A stretch of 64,000 nt of DNA from Adiantum capillus-veneris (taxonomy: Eukaryota > Streptophyta > Polypodiopsida > Polypodiales > Pteridaceae). This document shows positions 20,641 through 31,659 of the stretch, in pieces. The DNA lies in contig CM043953.1 of NCBI GenBank assembly GCA_014529385.2, positions 85,339,842 through 85,403,841 of the forward strand, written 5' to 3'. The translations under genes were made by a program, and so were the position numbers. The notes beneath the pieces were generated by a model that saw only the letters and a list, made by a program, of their open reading frames with translations, had not been told where the DNA came from and searched no databases. Numbering within the stretch: position 1 is the first letter of the stretch; the number at the start of each line of letters is the position of its first letter.

Positions 20641-21297
20641 TGTGAGAGAGTTAGAGAGAGAGAGAGTATGGACGAGTGGAAGATTGTGGTGGGGGGGGTT
20701 TGAACAAAATAATGAAAGAGAGAGAGAGAGAAACTATTTTGTCACATGCATGGCTGCCGACAAGAGGACGAGAGAGGGTGAGAGAGTTAATGCGAGGCGA
20801 GAGAGAGAGTGGGGTAGGGAGAGAGAGTAGGTGATATTTTATGCATGGGGGTACCCTCTCAGGTAGGGTGATGGATGAGGACGAGAGAGAGAGATGTTAT
20901 ATGCTTTTTTTGTTTTTTTTCATGCACCCTTTTGGGTATGCCTACAGAGAACAAAAAAAGGCAGAGAGAGAGTGGAAAGAGGTAGAGGGGGAATGAGGGG
21001 TGTGTTGGCAATAATGGAGGGGAGAGAGGGAATAATGGAGGAGAGGGAGCGAGTGGTGCTAAAGAGAGGCGCGCGGCTTATGGCGCACCCGCACAAGAAA
21101 GTGATGGTTTGGCAATAGTGAAAAAAACATTTGTTGTTTTTTATCTCCTACTCCCTGAATGGGTTGATTTCTGCGGCATTGCTTTTGAAAGCCGACCAAT
21201 TCTTCAGTTTTCTCCTCCTAGGCTAGACTAAACCCTTATCAATGCCTAAAAAAGTATATTTGATTGCTTGAAAGATGTAATGGTAATTTCCTAGGAA

Positions 21298-21786
21298 CCA
21301 TTAGGAAGAGGATGGGGTGTAGGAGGGCCTCTTTATTTTCCATGAGGTTATGGAGGTGATTAACATTTTGACAAATAGGTGTACTCCATGTCTGCAAGAA
21401 TGGTGGGTGTGTAAGAGATGTGTAAGAGTGGTCAAAGGATGCACTCTCCCCCCCCCCCCCCCCCTAAAAAAAAAAAAAAAGCAGGTGGATAATTTTATGT
21501 TTTTTGGCCTTCCATAACTCCCACATATGATCCGCGATTTGAGCCGAGATCATAGATCTGCAATATACGCGACGAGCTCTTTATATAGATATGCTACATG
21601 ATATGGTTTTAACTGTTAGATTTTAAGTTCCATTTTGGGGGGAAATTTAGAATTCAAATAAACTAGCCGTTTTTCCTGTTTGAATTCAAAGGCTATCCTT
21701 TGATTACTTTCCTAAAACTAAAGGTTTTACTTCCTTAAACTGCCAAATAAAGAGGCCCTCCTAGTCCCCATTCTCTTCCTAATGAT
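21298..21786. repeat. Inverted repeat with ~44-bp arms, possible MITE
   Basis: The left arm (21298-21341) begins ATTAGGAAGAGGATGGGG and contains GGAGGGCCTCTTTATTT. The right arm (21743-21786) is its imperfect reverse complement (AAATAAAGAGGCCCTCCTA, then CTCTTCCTAAT). The loop is about 400 bp and includes a poly-C/poly-A run at 21449-21480. Element ends and target duplication could not be fixed. Confidence 0.6.
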
Positions 21787-23500
21787 TGAAAATAGCGGAA
21801 TTAAGAGAATTGTAGTGAGAGTTTTTATGAGACTACTTTGAGAAAATAGAGGGTGGACTTGATTAGAGGTAGCAACATAGCTATTATACTTTATTAACTT
21901 GGCATGAACGATACTTTGCAAGAAAGAGAATTAGAAAAACTAACAAGAATTGAGGACTAGATTTATGTGGAGCCGGTCCCCCGTCCCCCCTCCAAAAGGC
22001 TTTCGTATTATAATTTCTCCCATAAAGAGGAGCTTGGTACAATACAAGCTTTGTGTTCCTTAAGACCCTGCTGGTGCAATGAGGATAGAGGGATTCATGC
22101 ATCACAATTAGTCCTGTAACTTAACTAAATGAAATCTTTAACTTGTCCCCAACCTCAATCCCAAGACCTCAAACACCTTCGAAGGTGGATAGAGCTAGCA
22201 TGGAATGAGGGTAGGGAAGAGGAAGAAAAATCAATCTTTACGAGAAAAAAAAATTCCTCACTTAGGATCACTCTTCTTATTTAGCATATCATGATAGCAT
22301 GGTAATGAAGATGGGGAAGATGGAAAGATTTAGGATTGAAGCATGGATCTTGGTTGGATTTGCATTCCATAGCCAAGAGTGTTGGTGTAGGCTCTCAAAT
22401 CCTCAAAATTTTTGAAGAAAGACATGAAGTTCTTACACTTAGCACTTCACACAATGAGCTTGTGTGTGAGTGTGTGTAAGAGAGTATATCTTGCAAGCAA
22501 GCCCCCTACATGCTTGGCTCCCCTCTTGTAGCTCATGCCTTATGCTCATTGGCTCCTTCAAGCCTACCCAATCACAAGCATGGATCAATTTAAGTAATAG
22601 AGGTAGCCTTTGGACACATGTCCTCCTTTTTCTTTGAGAGAGAGGGCATGAGTAATGCATAAACAATTAATTTCACTAGCTAAATTATCATTGGATCCCT
22701 CTCATGGAAATCCAGTAGGCTTTAGGCACACTATGGGGGCAACTTTGGTTAGGGATTTGACATGTGTCCTATATGCCTCTTTGAGCAAGGGGTGCCTCTT
22801 GGGACATTACTTGTAGGGCTTGCCCCCTTCTTTGTAGGCATGCCTTTGACTTTCTACCCTCAAGCACCTTGGCTCCCAACTAGCTGAAGCACCTTAGTCA
22901 TCAAGCACGGGTATAGCAAGTACATGGACTCACTCACATGCCCCTTCCTTCTAGGGCTTTTGTGCCGAAACTTTTTGAGTATCAAATAGTGAAAGGACAA
23001 AGGTTAGAGAGGCTAAGCGTCACTCTAATGAATGAGGCTCTTTTGGTGGTTGGGTACTTTCATGGATTTTTGAGAGAACTCCATGGATCACATAAGTAAT
23101 ACACTCCCAAATTGCAGGTGAGAAGTTGGAGTTTGATTTTGGTAGCTTTGATGTGGAGTGGAACCTAGGTGGGGACTTGAAGACCATAAAGTGTTTGCTT
23201 GGTTGTAAACAAGGGTCTTCTTCTGCCATGCTTTGTCCATTTTGCACTTGAGGGTACAAACCTAACAAACAAAAAGCACACAAGAACTAAACAAAGGGCG
23301 GTTCAATGCTTCCATGTCAACGGGATGGAGAAGAAGGGTTGGATTGTCGTGATGTTGGAGATGAAGGCAGAGAATGCGAAGCGTCTATTTTGAGATGTCC
23401 CATGGTCAATGCTCCAGCTCGTGCACAAATGGACTAGGCTTGGAATCCAATATTTCCATTTACTCTATCGAATGTACATTTTTTTACATTACAATCATTC
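21787..23500. other. No gene recognised
   Basis: Only short frames without recognisable domains occur here. GT/GA-rich patches appear near 22460-22480. The sequence looks like decayed intergenic or transposon DNA. Confidence 0.4.
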
Positions 23501-24330
23501 ATGCGCATTTTTGATAGGCTATTGAATCTCCACATTGACTATGCTTTCACAATGAAGCCATTGGAAAAGTCCCAAGAAGTGATAAAAAGGGTGGATGCAC
23601 TCTTAAATTTTGTTGGCTGTCATGGTGGAAATGGGTATATCATTGCTTCAAAGAACAGTAGGGAGGCCCATGAATTCCACAACAAGTGTCAATGAGTGGG
23701 CAAAAATCCAGACACTTTTTGAAGAAAGTAACCCAAGGAAATCCAGGTTGATATGAGGCTCCAAACAACTTCAACCACAAGGTAGGTAACCTTTGGGAGC
23801 CTTTGGAAAAAAGTATACAAAGCTACTACTAGTTAATAATGATTCGAATGGAAAATTTGCAACAAACAAGCGCAAGCAACTTTGGGCATATTTTTATAAA
23901 ATTATCAAGCCTATGGACCTTACAAGCACAACAAAAGAACAATGCCAATCATTTCAAGAAGCCCTGGTGAATTTCACCAAGGTCTTTACCCTTTTTTAGG
24001 GTGAAAATGACATCACACATTACATGGTAAGCCATGCTATGTAGTGAACTTATTACAAGGGATTGTTTTCATTAAATAATGTGCATCATTTTCTCATGTG
24101 AACAACATATCTTGTTTGTGCATGGTCCATTTTTTATGCACAAATATGGTTCGCTTGAGATTTTTAGCACTCAAGGCATGGAGAAGTCCCATTATCAAGC
24201 AAAAGGGGTGTACTTCAAAAATACTCGACATGGTCATGGAATGGTGCAATCTAATTATTTGAAGGAGATGTTCAACTGGTTTTTTTACACAACATTTTCT
24301 TATAATCTCACAATGGAGCGTGCATGACAA
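23501..24330 (+). pseudogene. C-terminal fragment of an unnamed transposon-like protein family
   Basis: Three consecutive plus-strand frames (23501-23695, 23793-23999, 24079-24327) appear to be pieces of one decayed coding region. The middle one has RKQLWAYFYKIIKPMDLTST. The last has FFMHKYGSLEIFSTQGMEKS followed by HYQAKGVYFKNTRHGHG. I recognise the KYGSL..FS.QGMEKSHYQA..YFKNTRHG pattern as recurring in uncharacterised, multi-copy proteins of animals and some non-seed plants that behave like transposon products. I cannot name the family. Frames are broken, so this copy is a pseudogene. A segment at 33026-33460 may be from the N-terminal half of the same family. Confidence 0.4.
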
Positions 24331-25143
24331 TCCAAGATTTCTAGGGAAGTGTGCAAATTGAGTCATCAACAACACAACAATAAGTGGCGAATGTCACAAG
24401 GGTCCACTAAGCATGCTTCATGGCGCCAATGCAGAGTGCCACAAGGGTCAAAGTGGATTTCGTACAAGTGACTACACGTGAACGCAGAGTCCAACTCTTC
24501 TTTACATTTTTTTTAAAAAATTTTGGTGCATCCTTTTTAAAAATTATATTTTTTTGCAAAAATTAGTGTGAACATGACCCTTTTAAAATGGGTCCTTATA
24601 AATATTGGATCATCTCATAAACCACTTATTTCTTAAGAACATGTGAGCTCTTACCATACCAAAGAGCATCTTACTGCCAACAGAAACACCCTCCAAGGAT
24701 GTGAGAAGCCGGCATGGCTTAAAGGCACAAGAAAATGGTCATGAACACCTGGCCATTCTAGGCACACTTCAAGCAGTGGGCATGGTATTTGGGCCCACAA
24801 GTCATCAAGGGTAGAAGATTCTTCATGTGCACAACAATAAACACCTCAATGTAGAGTGAAGCACCATGCCCAGTGTTGGCAAGAAAAGGAGGTCCAACAA
24901 ACATGAGAATCTGACAGGGAGGAGGCACCGCTCCACCAATCGCAAGAAGGACCATCTAGAGCTCAGGTGGTCCATACAAATACTAAATAAGAGACAGAGC
25001 CACCATGGCAGCGAGCTCAGGTACCGCACACACACCGAGTCCTAGTGGGGGTGAAGACACTACCTCGTGACTATGGATCTCTCTCCACAACAGCAAGGGA
25101 AGAGGATGACTTAGAAGATGCGCCAGATCCAGCACAAATCTAA
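24331..25143. other. No gene recognised upstream of histone-like stretch
   Basis: The frame of the downstream histone-like stretch continues upstream through 25021-25140 as an acidic segment (EEDDLEDAPDPAQ) before a TAA at 25141-25143. Several stops occur further upstream. No histone tail with the canonical ARTKQTARKS start was found. Confidence 0.4.
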
Positions 25144-25488
25144 GTTTTTCAAGAAGCCCAACAAGTAAATGTTCAAGTACCCCCTAAACAACCTCAATGG
25201 CGTAAAATAGCAAGGGCATTTGCAAATATCCACCACTACCAGAAGACTACCAAGCTTATAATTCGGTACGCCCCTTTTGCTTGCATGGTAAAGGAGGTGC
25301 TTCAAAGCTATGAAAATCAACATAGGATGCAAGCAATGGCTCTGGAGGCTATTCAAGAATTTGGAGAAGCCCGCATCATTTTGGTGTTGGAACATACCAA
25401 CCTATGTGCCATACATTCAAAGAGAGTGACACTACAACCAAAGGACATGCATCTTGCACGCGAATTGTTGCTAGACTTTGGGCATTAG
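25144..25488 (+). pseudogene. Divergent histone H3-fold coding stretch
   Basis: An open frame of 114 codons ends at TAG 25486-25488 and follows an in-frame TAA. It contains HHYQKTTKLIIRYAPFACMV, matching the alphaN-alpha1 region of H3 (RYQKSTELLIRKLPFQRLV). It continues with MALEAIQEFGEARIILVLEH, TNLCAIHSKRVTLQPKDM and HLARELLLDF, matching alpha2, loop 2 and alpha3 of H3 (TNLCAIHAKRVTIMPKD). Spacing between alpha1 and alpha2 equals canonical H3 with no loop-1 insertion, which argues against a centromeric H3. The modifiable N-terminal tail is absent and the first ATG is mid-domain (25285). It may be a decayed H3-variant pseudogene, an exon of a longer gene, or a histone carried by a mobile element. 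Confidence 0.75.
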
Positions 25489-25671
25489 CCAGAGTTACAC
25501 CTCCATTTTTGTATTACACACCCTTCTTTTTGTACTCAGATGTCTTAGTAATGACAAAATGATTGAGAGTGGTGTTTAATGTCTCCAAATTCATTTCTAG
25601 GCTTTTTTGCTTCTTCATGTGTTATGAATTAAGTGATTCTATTTATGAACATTTGAATTTAAAACAAATAT
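25489..25671. other. No gene; short spacer
   Basis: AT-rich sequence lies between the histone-like stretch and a foldback repeat. Nothing recognisable. Confidence 0.4.
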
Positions 25672-25856
25672 TAACCTTTTTTGGTATCTTGGGGGGCATA
25701 CAAGGCTAGAAAATGCCAAAAAGGGGGGTGGCCACAAGGGCGCACAGATGGCCTAGACAGAAGTTCTGGATGGCTAATTTGTGAGCCCTTGTGGCCACCC
25801 CCTTTTGGGCATTTTCTGGCCTTGTTTGCCCCCTAGGATACCAAAAAATGTTAATA
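25672..25856. repeat. Foldback repeat with ~70-bp arms
   Basis: The left arm starts TTAACCTTTTTTGGTATC and runs through GCCAAAAAGGGGGGTGGCCA to CAAGGGC. The right arm is its imperfect complement (GCCCTTGTGGCCACCCCCTT ... GGATACCAAAAAATGTTAA). The centre is about 45 bp. It has the form of a small MITE or foldback element. A diverged second copy lies at about 26040-26200. Confidence 0.75.
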
Positions 25857-26034
25857 TTTAGTGAAACCTGATGTTTATGTAACTTGAGAATATAAATTCC
25901 ACTTATTTTCACTCATATGATTTTTATATTGTCCCCAAAATGACTTGACCTTTTGGTTTCTTTAAGTATTAAATTAAGTTGAATGGAGTGATCATGTGCA
26001 TGAAAAGTTAAATTTACGGTTTATATCACCAATT

Positions 26035-26310
26035 TTAGGGTCTTGAAGTGCAAAAAAGGCCAAACAATGCCAAAATGAGGGTGTCCACAAAGGCGCTTAG
26101 ATGAGCCATCAAGGACTTCTATCTAGGCCACTTGTGCGCTCTTGTGGTCACCCCCTTTTTGACATTTTCTATCCTTTTTTTTCCTCTAGGATACCAAAAA
26201 ATGTTAATATTTAGTGAAAGCAGATGTTTATGCAACATGACAATATAAATTCCGCTTCTTTTCATTGAGATGACTTTTATATTGTCCCCAAAATGAATTT
26301 TCCTTTTTGG
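26035..26310. repeat. Diverged second copy of the foldback repeat and its right flank
   Basis: The sequence from CTTGTGGTCACCCCCTTTTT through GGATACCAAAAAATGTTAA to TTTATATTGTCCCCAAAATG parallels 25785-25945 at an offset of about 320-340 bp. This is a local segmental duplication. The left arm here is more decayed. Confidence 0.65.
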
Positions 26311-26319
26311 CTTCTTCAT

Positions 26320-29300
26320 TTATTAAGTTAAGTTTGAGGGAGTGATCATGTGCATCCCACTTATGCTAAGTTGTTGCTTTAAGCAAAAAGGACGTCGCTT
26401 ATTGAAACACATCACCAATTTCAGTAATTTACAAGATTGATAGATCACATTGAAAAGAACGTACAAGATAGAGAGGCAATTCAAAATATACTTTATTACT
26501 TCTAAAAAGTCCATTTTACATCATACATATGAGGAGCTCATAGTTTTATCTGCCATTTCCTGGCACCTCTCTTGGCCATAAGGAAACTCCCCATCCAAGA
26601 GGGAGTGCACTATCACCTAAGGTTCAGTTGAGCCAACAAAAGAGTGTATCCCTATCTAGGCAAGCACTTTGTCATGGAAGCTAGTGCCAAATGATGTGCA
26701 TATAAATGATCTACGCGCTAGGAACACAAGATGCGCAGTTTGAGAAATGGTGCACAAATACAAAACCTTGCTCAGAGCTTTCAATGACCATGTCATGAAA
26801 TGGACTTGGGGAGAAAATTTATTAGTACAATGGCAACATTGCCAGGCGGGAGGTGTCCTATGTAATGTGCAAGGGTATACTGAGGTCCAAAGGCCACCGT
26901 CCTTGCTGCAAACTCATGAACCTCCAGGACATCCTGTCATAAACCAGTCAAGTGTAAGAAAACAGGCAATCAAGGGCTGAAAAAACAACATGGAAATTAG
27001 GATAGAGATTGACTCTTGTTCCTTGTCCTCCTCCTCACTATTTCCCTTTCCACCCAAGTCGACGCTTGATTTCATCTCATGTACGAGCTTTGGATCATCA
27101 GAGGGGGGTTCTGCAGTGGAGTAGACATCCTAGCGGCCTCAATCTTGGGTTGCTTATTCCTCGTCCTTGTGCAGCTACTTTGCTTCCAAGACCTACGCAC
27201 GCACAACTGCAATAGTGTTAGTAACAAAGTCCCCAAGTGGCAAGAGATTTCTTTAAAGGGCATTTGGTGCATTGGCTAAGGAAAATTGGGCACTGGTGCA
27301 TAGCATGCTCAATCATTCATCCATGTGCAAACCAAAATCTTTCTCACGTCATGCATAAAGACATATTCCTTCCCATCCACTAACACTCAGGAGAAGTGAC
27401 TGATTTCTACCTCTGGGATAGCCTCATCTGTCACCAATGGTGTATCCACTCGAGTGTCACTAGGGCCAGCCACAACGATGGATTTCTCAACCACCTCCTG
27501 GAGCCCCCTGGGGTACTCGAGCCAAAATGCCTGTCATTCTGCTGCAAGGTTCATCGGGACACCCTTCATTCTCCTTGGCATCCTTGATAGAGGACCCAAC
27601 CTGAAGGTGTGGGAGATGGAGCTTCTCCAAATTAGGTTCCTCACTCACGAAGAAGATGAATGTTGTCAGCAAAGAAAGGTACTCCACCCCCAACTTGCGC
27701 TTCTTGAGCACTGACACCCGTGGGGCTTGCTCGTCCAAGAAATGTCTTGCATCAATGGAAATTTCTTGGAACCATCTCAACTTCTTGGAGAATGGGCAAT
27801 CAGCTTTGTGTATGTAGTGCAAGATATAGCAAGACACCCAGATCCCTGCATGTGGGGAGATAGATTCATGATATTTTTATGATGTGCTCCCATTAATGTT
27901 GAAATCTTGGAAAATGCATCCATGTGAAGGGAAATTGTGGCATCAAGGTTGGGGAGATGAGTAAAGAATGTGTGGAGGTCCAACTTCCCTTTGTAGTTGA
28001 TGTCCTTAAGGAAGAGGGTGAAGCGTGACAAAGGGGTGGATGTGGGTGCATATGCAGAGGCTGTGGAGGCATCCATATCTACTGCGGGGTGAAAACAGAG
28101 AGTGGAGGAGCTCAAGGGTTGAAAAAGTGAAATGTTTGAATGAGTTGTGCAGTCCCCCTTTATAATGGTCCTTTTTTTAAAGAAGGCACTCCCCCCCACC
28201 CCCCCCCCAAAAAAAAGGCACTTTGACAAAAAATGAACTTTCATCTCAATGTGAAAAATTATATTCAAAGTCTTAAATTTGCTAAAGCAAATCATATTGA
28301 TTACATAGGGGATTATTTCCAAAACTGCAAGAGTTATAAAGCTATAAGAGCGATATCATAGCTCCATCCATGCCCCAATCCTCCTCAACCTTCAATAATA
28401 TTATCTTCCCAATGTGCGGACATTCATTACAATAAATAGCCAATGATCATCAAACTATGATGGAGTGAGATGTGGTGGAAGTATTCTCACCTTTTGACCT
28501 TGTAAACAAAATTGTGCTTGTTGAAGGTCCTCAAAACCCATAATAGCCAAATGTTCTCGCATATTATTGAGAATCCAATTCTTGTTCACTTGGACAACCT
28601 CCAAAGCATTGTTGGGCATCCTCATTGCAATGTCAAAGCTTGCAATAGTGCCATCTACCCTTTTAAAGGAGTCCACACTCCAAGCTTGCACATCAAGCGA
28701 TCATAGTGAAATCATATGTACAAGGAGGTGCAAGATTTTAAATAGTGCATCCCAATATCTGAAGCTCCAACCTTACAACGGTACATATGCCCATTGTACA
28801 TGTCCTCCATAAAATCCCAGTTCTCTTCTAAAAGCTTCCTAAATCCTCATAATGCACATATTTACATACAAGCATTGTGGTAGTCTCCACGAATTAGAAA
28901 TCTTTAAAAATATACACGAAACCATAAATATGCAAACACCAACTCAAGCCCACATACCTAGAAGCTTTAGAATATTTCAAGGGGTTTTGGTCATCTATTA
29001 TCCTTTTGCTTGAAAGATGCTACCAACCACAAATCCGGTTGTGGCCACTCCATATAGGAAGATACTTTGATGGGCTCAAGATTTTCAAGATCTTGTGTAG
29101 AAATAGGCACAATATAGGAGTGAGAATAGAAGAAAATCCTTCTTTGAACGAGTTTGGTTGGGCAAAGATGTGAAACAATTGTTTCTACAATATCCACATG
29201 TATAGCAATGAATGTGTAGGAGAGACTGTGTAGTGGATGCTCCTCCACCAATGTGGATGGAAATATGACTATAAATGGATGACATATCTTAAGTATGAAT

Positions 29301-31179
29301 CCATAATAGCATTCCACTGTGATTTCACACCTAGCTTTGTATTCTCAAAACATGTACTTACAATGTGTTGGAAATTGAGTTGGTTGTTGCAATTGCATGC
29401 TTGACATTGAGAAAACATGTTGCACAATGGCTACGTCCCCTTGTCTTTGCGATTCTTGAAGCCAAGGAGCTTTCCTTTCCAATGATGATCCAAGTTTGCA
29501 CAATTTTGCACACGATGAGGGCCAATAGAAGATGGCTACATGTATACCCATACACCTTTTGTGAACTCTTGTGGCACCCATTCATCATCTATACCTCTTG
29601 TTTTGTGGCATGCAAGTCTTGTGACCTCATCCTTTGGCCTCCTTTTTGGAGTAGAGCTCTCCATGGATGAGCAAACAAAATGAGAGGAGGAGCAGGACCT
29701 TACCTGTTGCTACAATAATGTAGGTGGGATAAGTGAATGAGTTTTCTTGGTGTGCCAATGGGAGGTGGTAGTGACATAGGGGGGGAGGAGTGTTGTGGAA
29801 ATCGAGATAGGTAAAGGTTTTAACCCTTGCTTGGTGTGGCAATGGGGGGTGGTAGGGGAGGAGAGAGGAGCTTCCTTGCTGCATCAATGGAGATGGTGTA
29901 GAGAGAGAGTGTTGAAGTAGAGGGTGATTGTGATGGTTGCAACCAAGGAGGGGTTGGAAAAGGGGTTCTAAAGAGATAAAATCACTTTTTAACTGAGGAA
30001 TAGTTTTGGGGGGGCTTTGGATCGCAAAATTTATTGAAAATTTTTGAATTTTATGATTTTTGGGTGCACTTTTGGCTTTTGGAGGTCAAACAATGCTTTT
30101 TAACCATAAAGTATGTTTAGGGGAGTTTTAAGAAGATAAGATTTGAGTTTTGAAAATTTTCAAAATTTTCAAAATTTTGGGATTTTTTCAAAACTGGATA
30201 AAAAAGGAGGGAAGTTAGAGGGTCCAGGTGGCCTACCACCCCCTCTCCCCACATTCTCACTAGGTAAGAGGTCATCATGAAGTGTAAGACTACTTTGTTC
30301 CCTACTTTTTTGAGGACATAGAGTGTTTCCACTACTCTCTTCTCATTGGCTGGCCTCAAATTAACCTTAATCTCAATGGGCCCCTAGAGGGTTCATATTT
30401 TTGTAATGATAACTTTAATAATACTAGAGAAAAAAAGAACTAAAACATTCTAAAATAGAAAATGGTGGAAAAGACCTTATAAATGCACACTTGCAAGGGT
30501 ATACAATAGTTTGCATGCTTCTTTCAAATGCTTGAAATGTATTCTTGGTTCGACATGTTTGGAATATTTTTTTTCTAGTATCATAGTACTACCTTGGGAA
30601 GGTGTATTTACCAAACGGTTGAGTGGAAGAGTGGATTTTGGAGGGTTAGTTTGTTTGCCAAAATGTTGAGCCCAATTTTATGGTAACAATGAAATTAACT
30701 CAAGAATTTGATCTACAGAGTGGACATCAAACTTGGGAATGAGGGATTCATGTAGTTAGTAAATACATTCATCTTAAGGGAGCGCATTGGTGGCTATTCT
30801 CAGTCATAACCAAGAAAAAGTGCACTAGTGATCTTGAACCAAGGGTGAATTATAGAACTCTCATCAGTTGACCCTAGAAGGTAGAGTTCAAATTTAGTCT
30901 GATTGCTTTGTTTGGAAAGTTTTGAATCAGTAAGGAAAGCTATTTTGGGACTAATAGATCCATATGAGATAAAAAAATTGCTATCACCCCCTTGATTTGG
31001 CATCAAAGAGTAGGATGAGTCTTGTCTTGATGTCAGCCTCAAGCAAGAGGAATGCCACAAATTGTTGTGCACTTATTTGGAAATGGTTCAACCAGCGGTC
31101 CTTGATATGGCCCTTGCATTGGCACAAGAAAACACTAAGACTATCGAGAAATGAATAGAAAGAAATATTCCAGTAACTC
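26320..31179. other. Long stretch without a recognisable gene
   Basis: Several frames of 60-130 codons occur. Examples on the minus strand are 27777-28076, starting MDASTASAYAPTSTPLSRF, overlapped in another frame by 27487-27837, and 28455-28691. None has a domain I can name. A C-rich/A-rich low-complexity patch lies at 28189-28216. TG/GA-rich noncoding DNA follows at 29690-30000. Some frames could be decayed transposon genes but there is no positive evidence. Confidence 0.35.
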
Positions 31180-31659
31180 TTGGATCACCAAACATATTTT
31201 GAACTGCAAAAATCAAATTTTAGCAATGTTGAAGATCCCGTTCTATCGAGTGTACGCAACACTTTAACTCAAATCAAGGTCCCGCACTCACCAAGTGAGC
31301 TTTTTGTGAAGAGAACACCTTTTACAATGATCTTGAACAATAGTGTAGGTGTGACCTCACGAAACCAATCTACAATTGCTAGTGTCCTAGTTATCCATCG
31401 AGGAAATCTAGTTGCTGCAAGTTCAAGGCTGGATAATAAAGATGAGGATGGATTGTTTTCATTGAGTGCATGTGAGAGACAATTGCCTCAAGGAGACGTT
31501 ATCACCAATGAAACAATAGATTTGGTGTATGCATTTTGGACATTAGAGACTATAGTTTCACTTAATAAGAATGACATGCAAAAAGAGAACTGTAAGGAAA
31601 AACATCGTCAAACATCCTATGGATCTACTCGACGACTCCGAGTTACCAACAACTCTTAG
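31180..31659 (+). CDS. Uncharacterised 159-codon ORF
   Basis: This is an uninterrupted frame starting MDHQTYFELQKSNFSNVED, with no signal peptide, membrane segment or known motif visible. It ends in a basic tail (GSTRRLRVTNNS). It lies about 1.4 kb upstream, on the same strand, of the Cys-rich transposon-like fragment at 33026-33460. It could be an upstream exon or part of the same decayed gene. It is long for chance in AT-rich DNA but not decisive. Confidence 0.3.
   Translation: MDHQTYFELQKSNFSNVEDPVLSSVRNTLTQIKVPHSPSELFVKRTPFTMILNNSVGVTSRNQSTIASVLVIHRGNLVAASSRLDNKDEDGLFSLSACERQLPQGDVITNETIDLVYAFWTLETIVSLNKNDMQKENCKEKHRQTSYGSTRRLRVTNNS

Noticed and set aside
27777-28322. 181-codon minus frame as a host gene
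   Set aside because: The N-terminal part includes poly-C/poly-A-derived residues, and no domain or splice-supported extension could be recognised. It is left as unassigned sequence.
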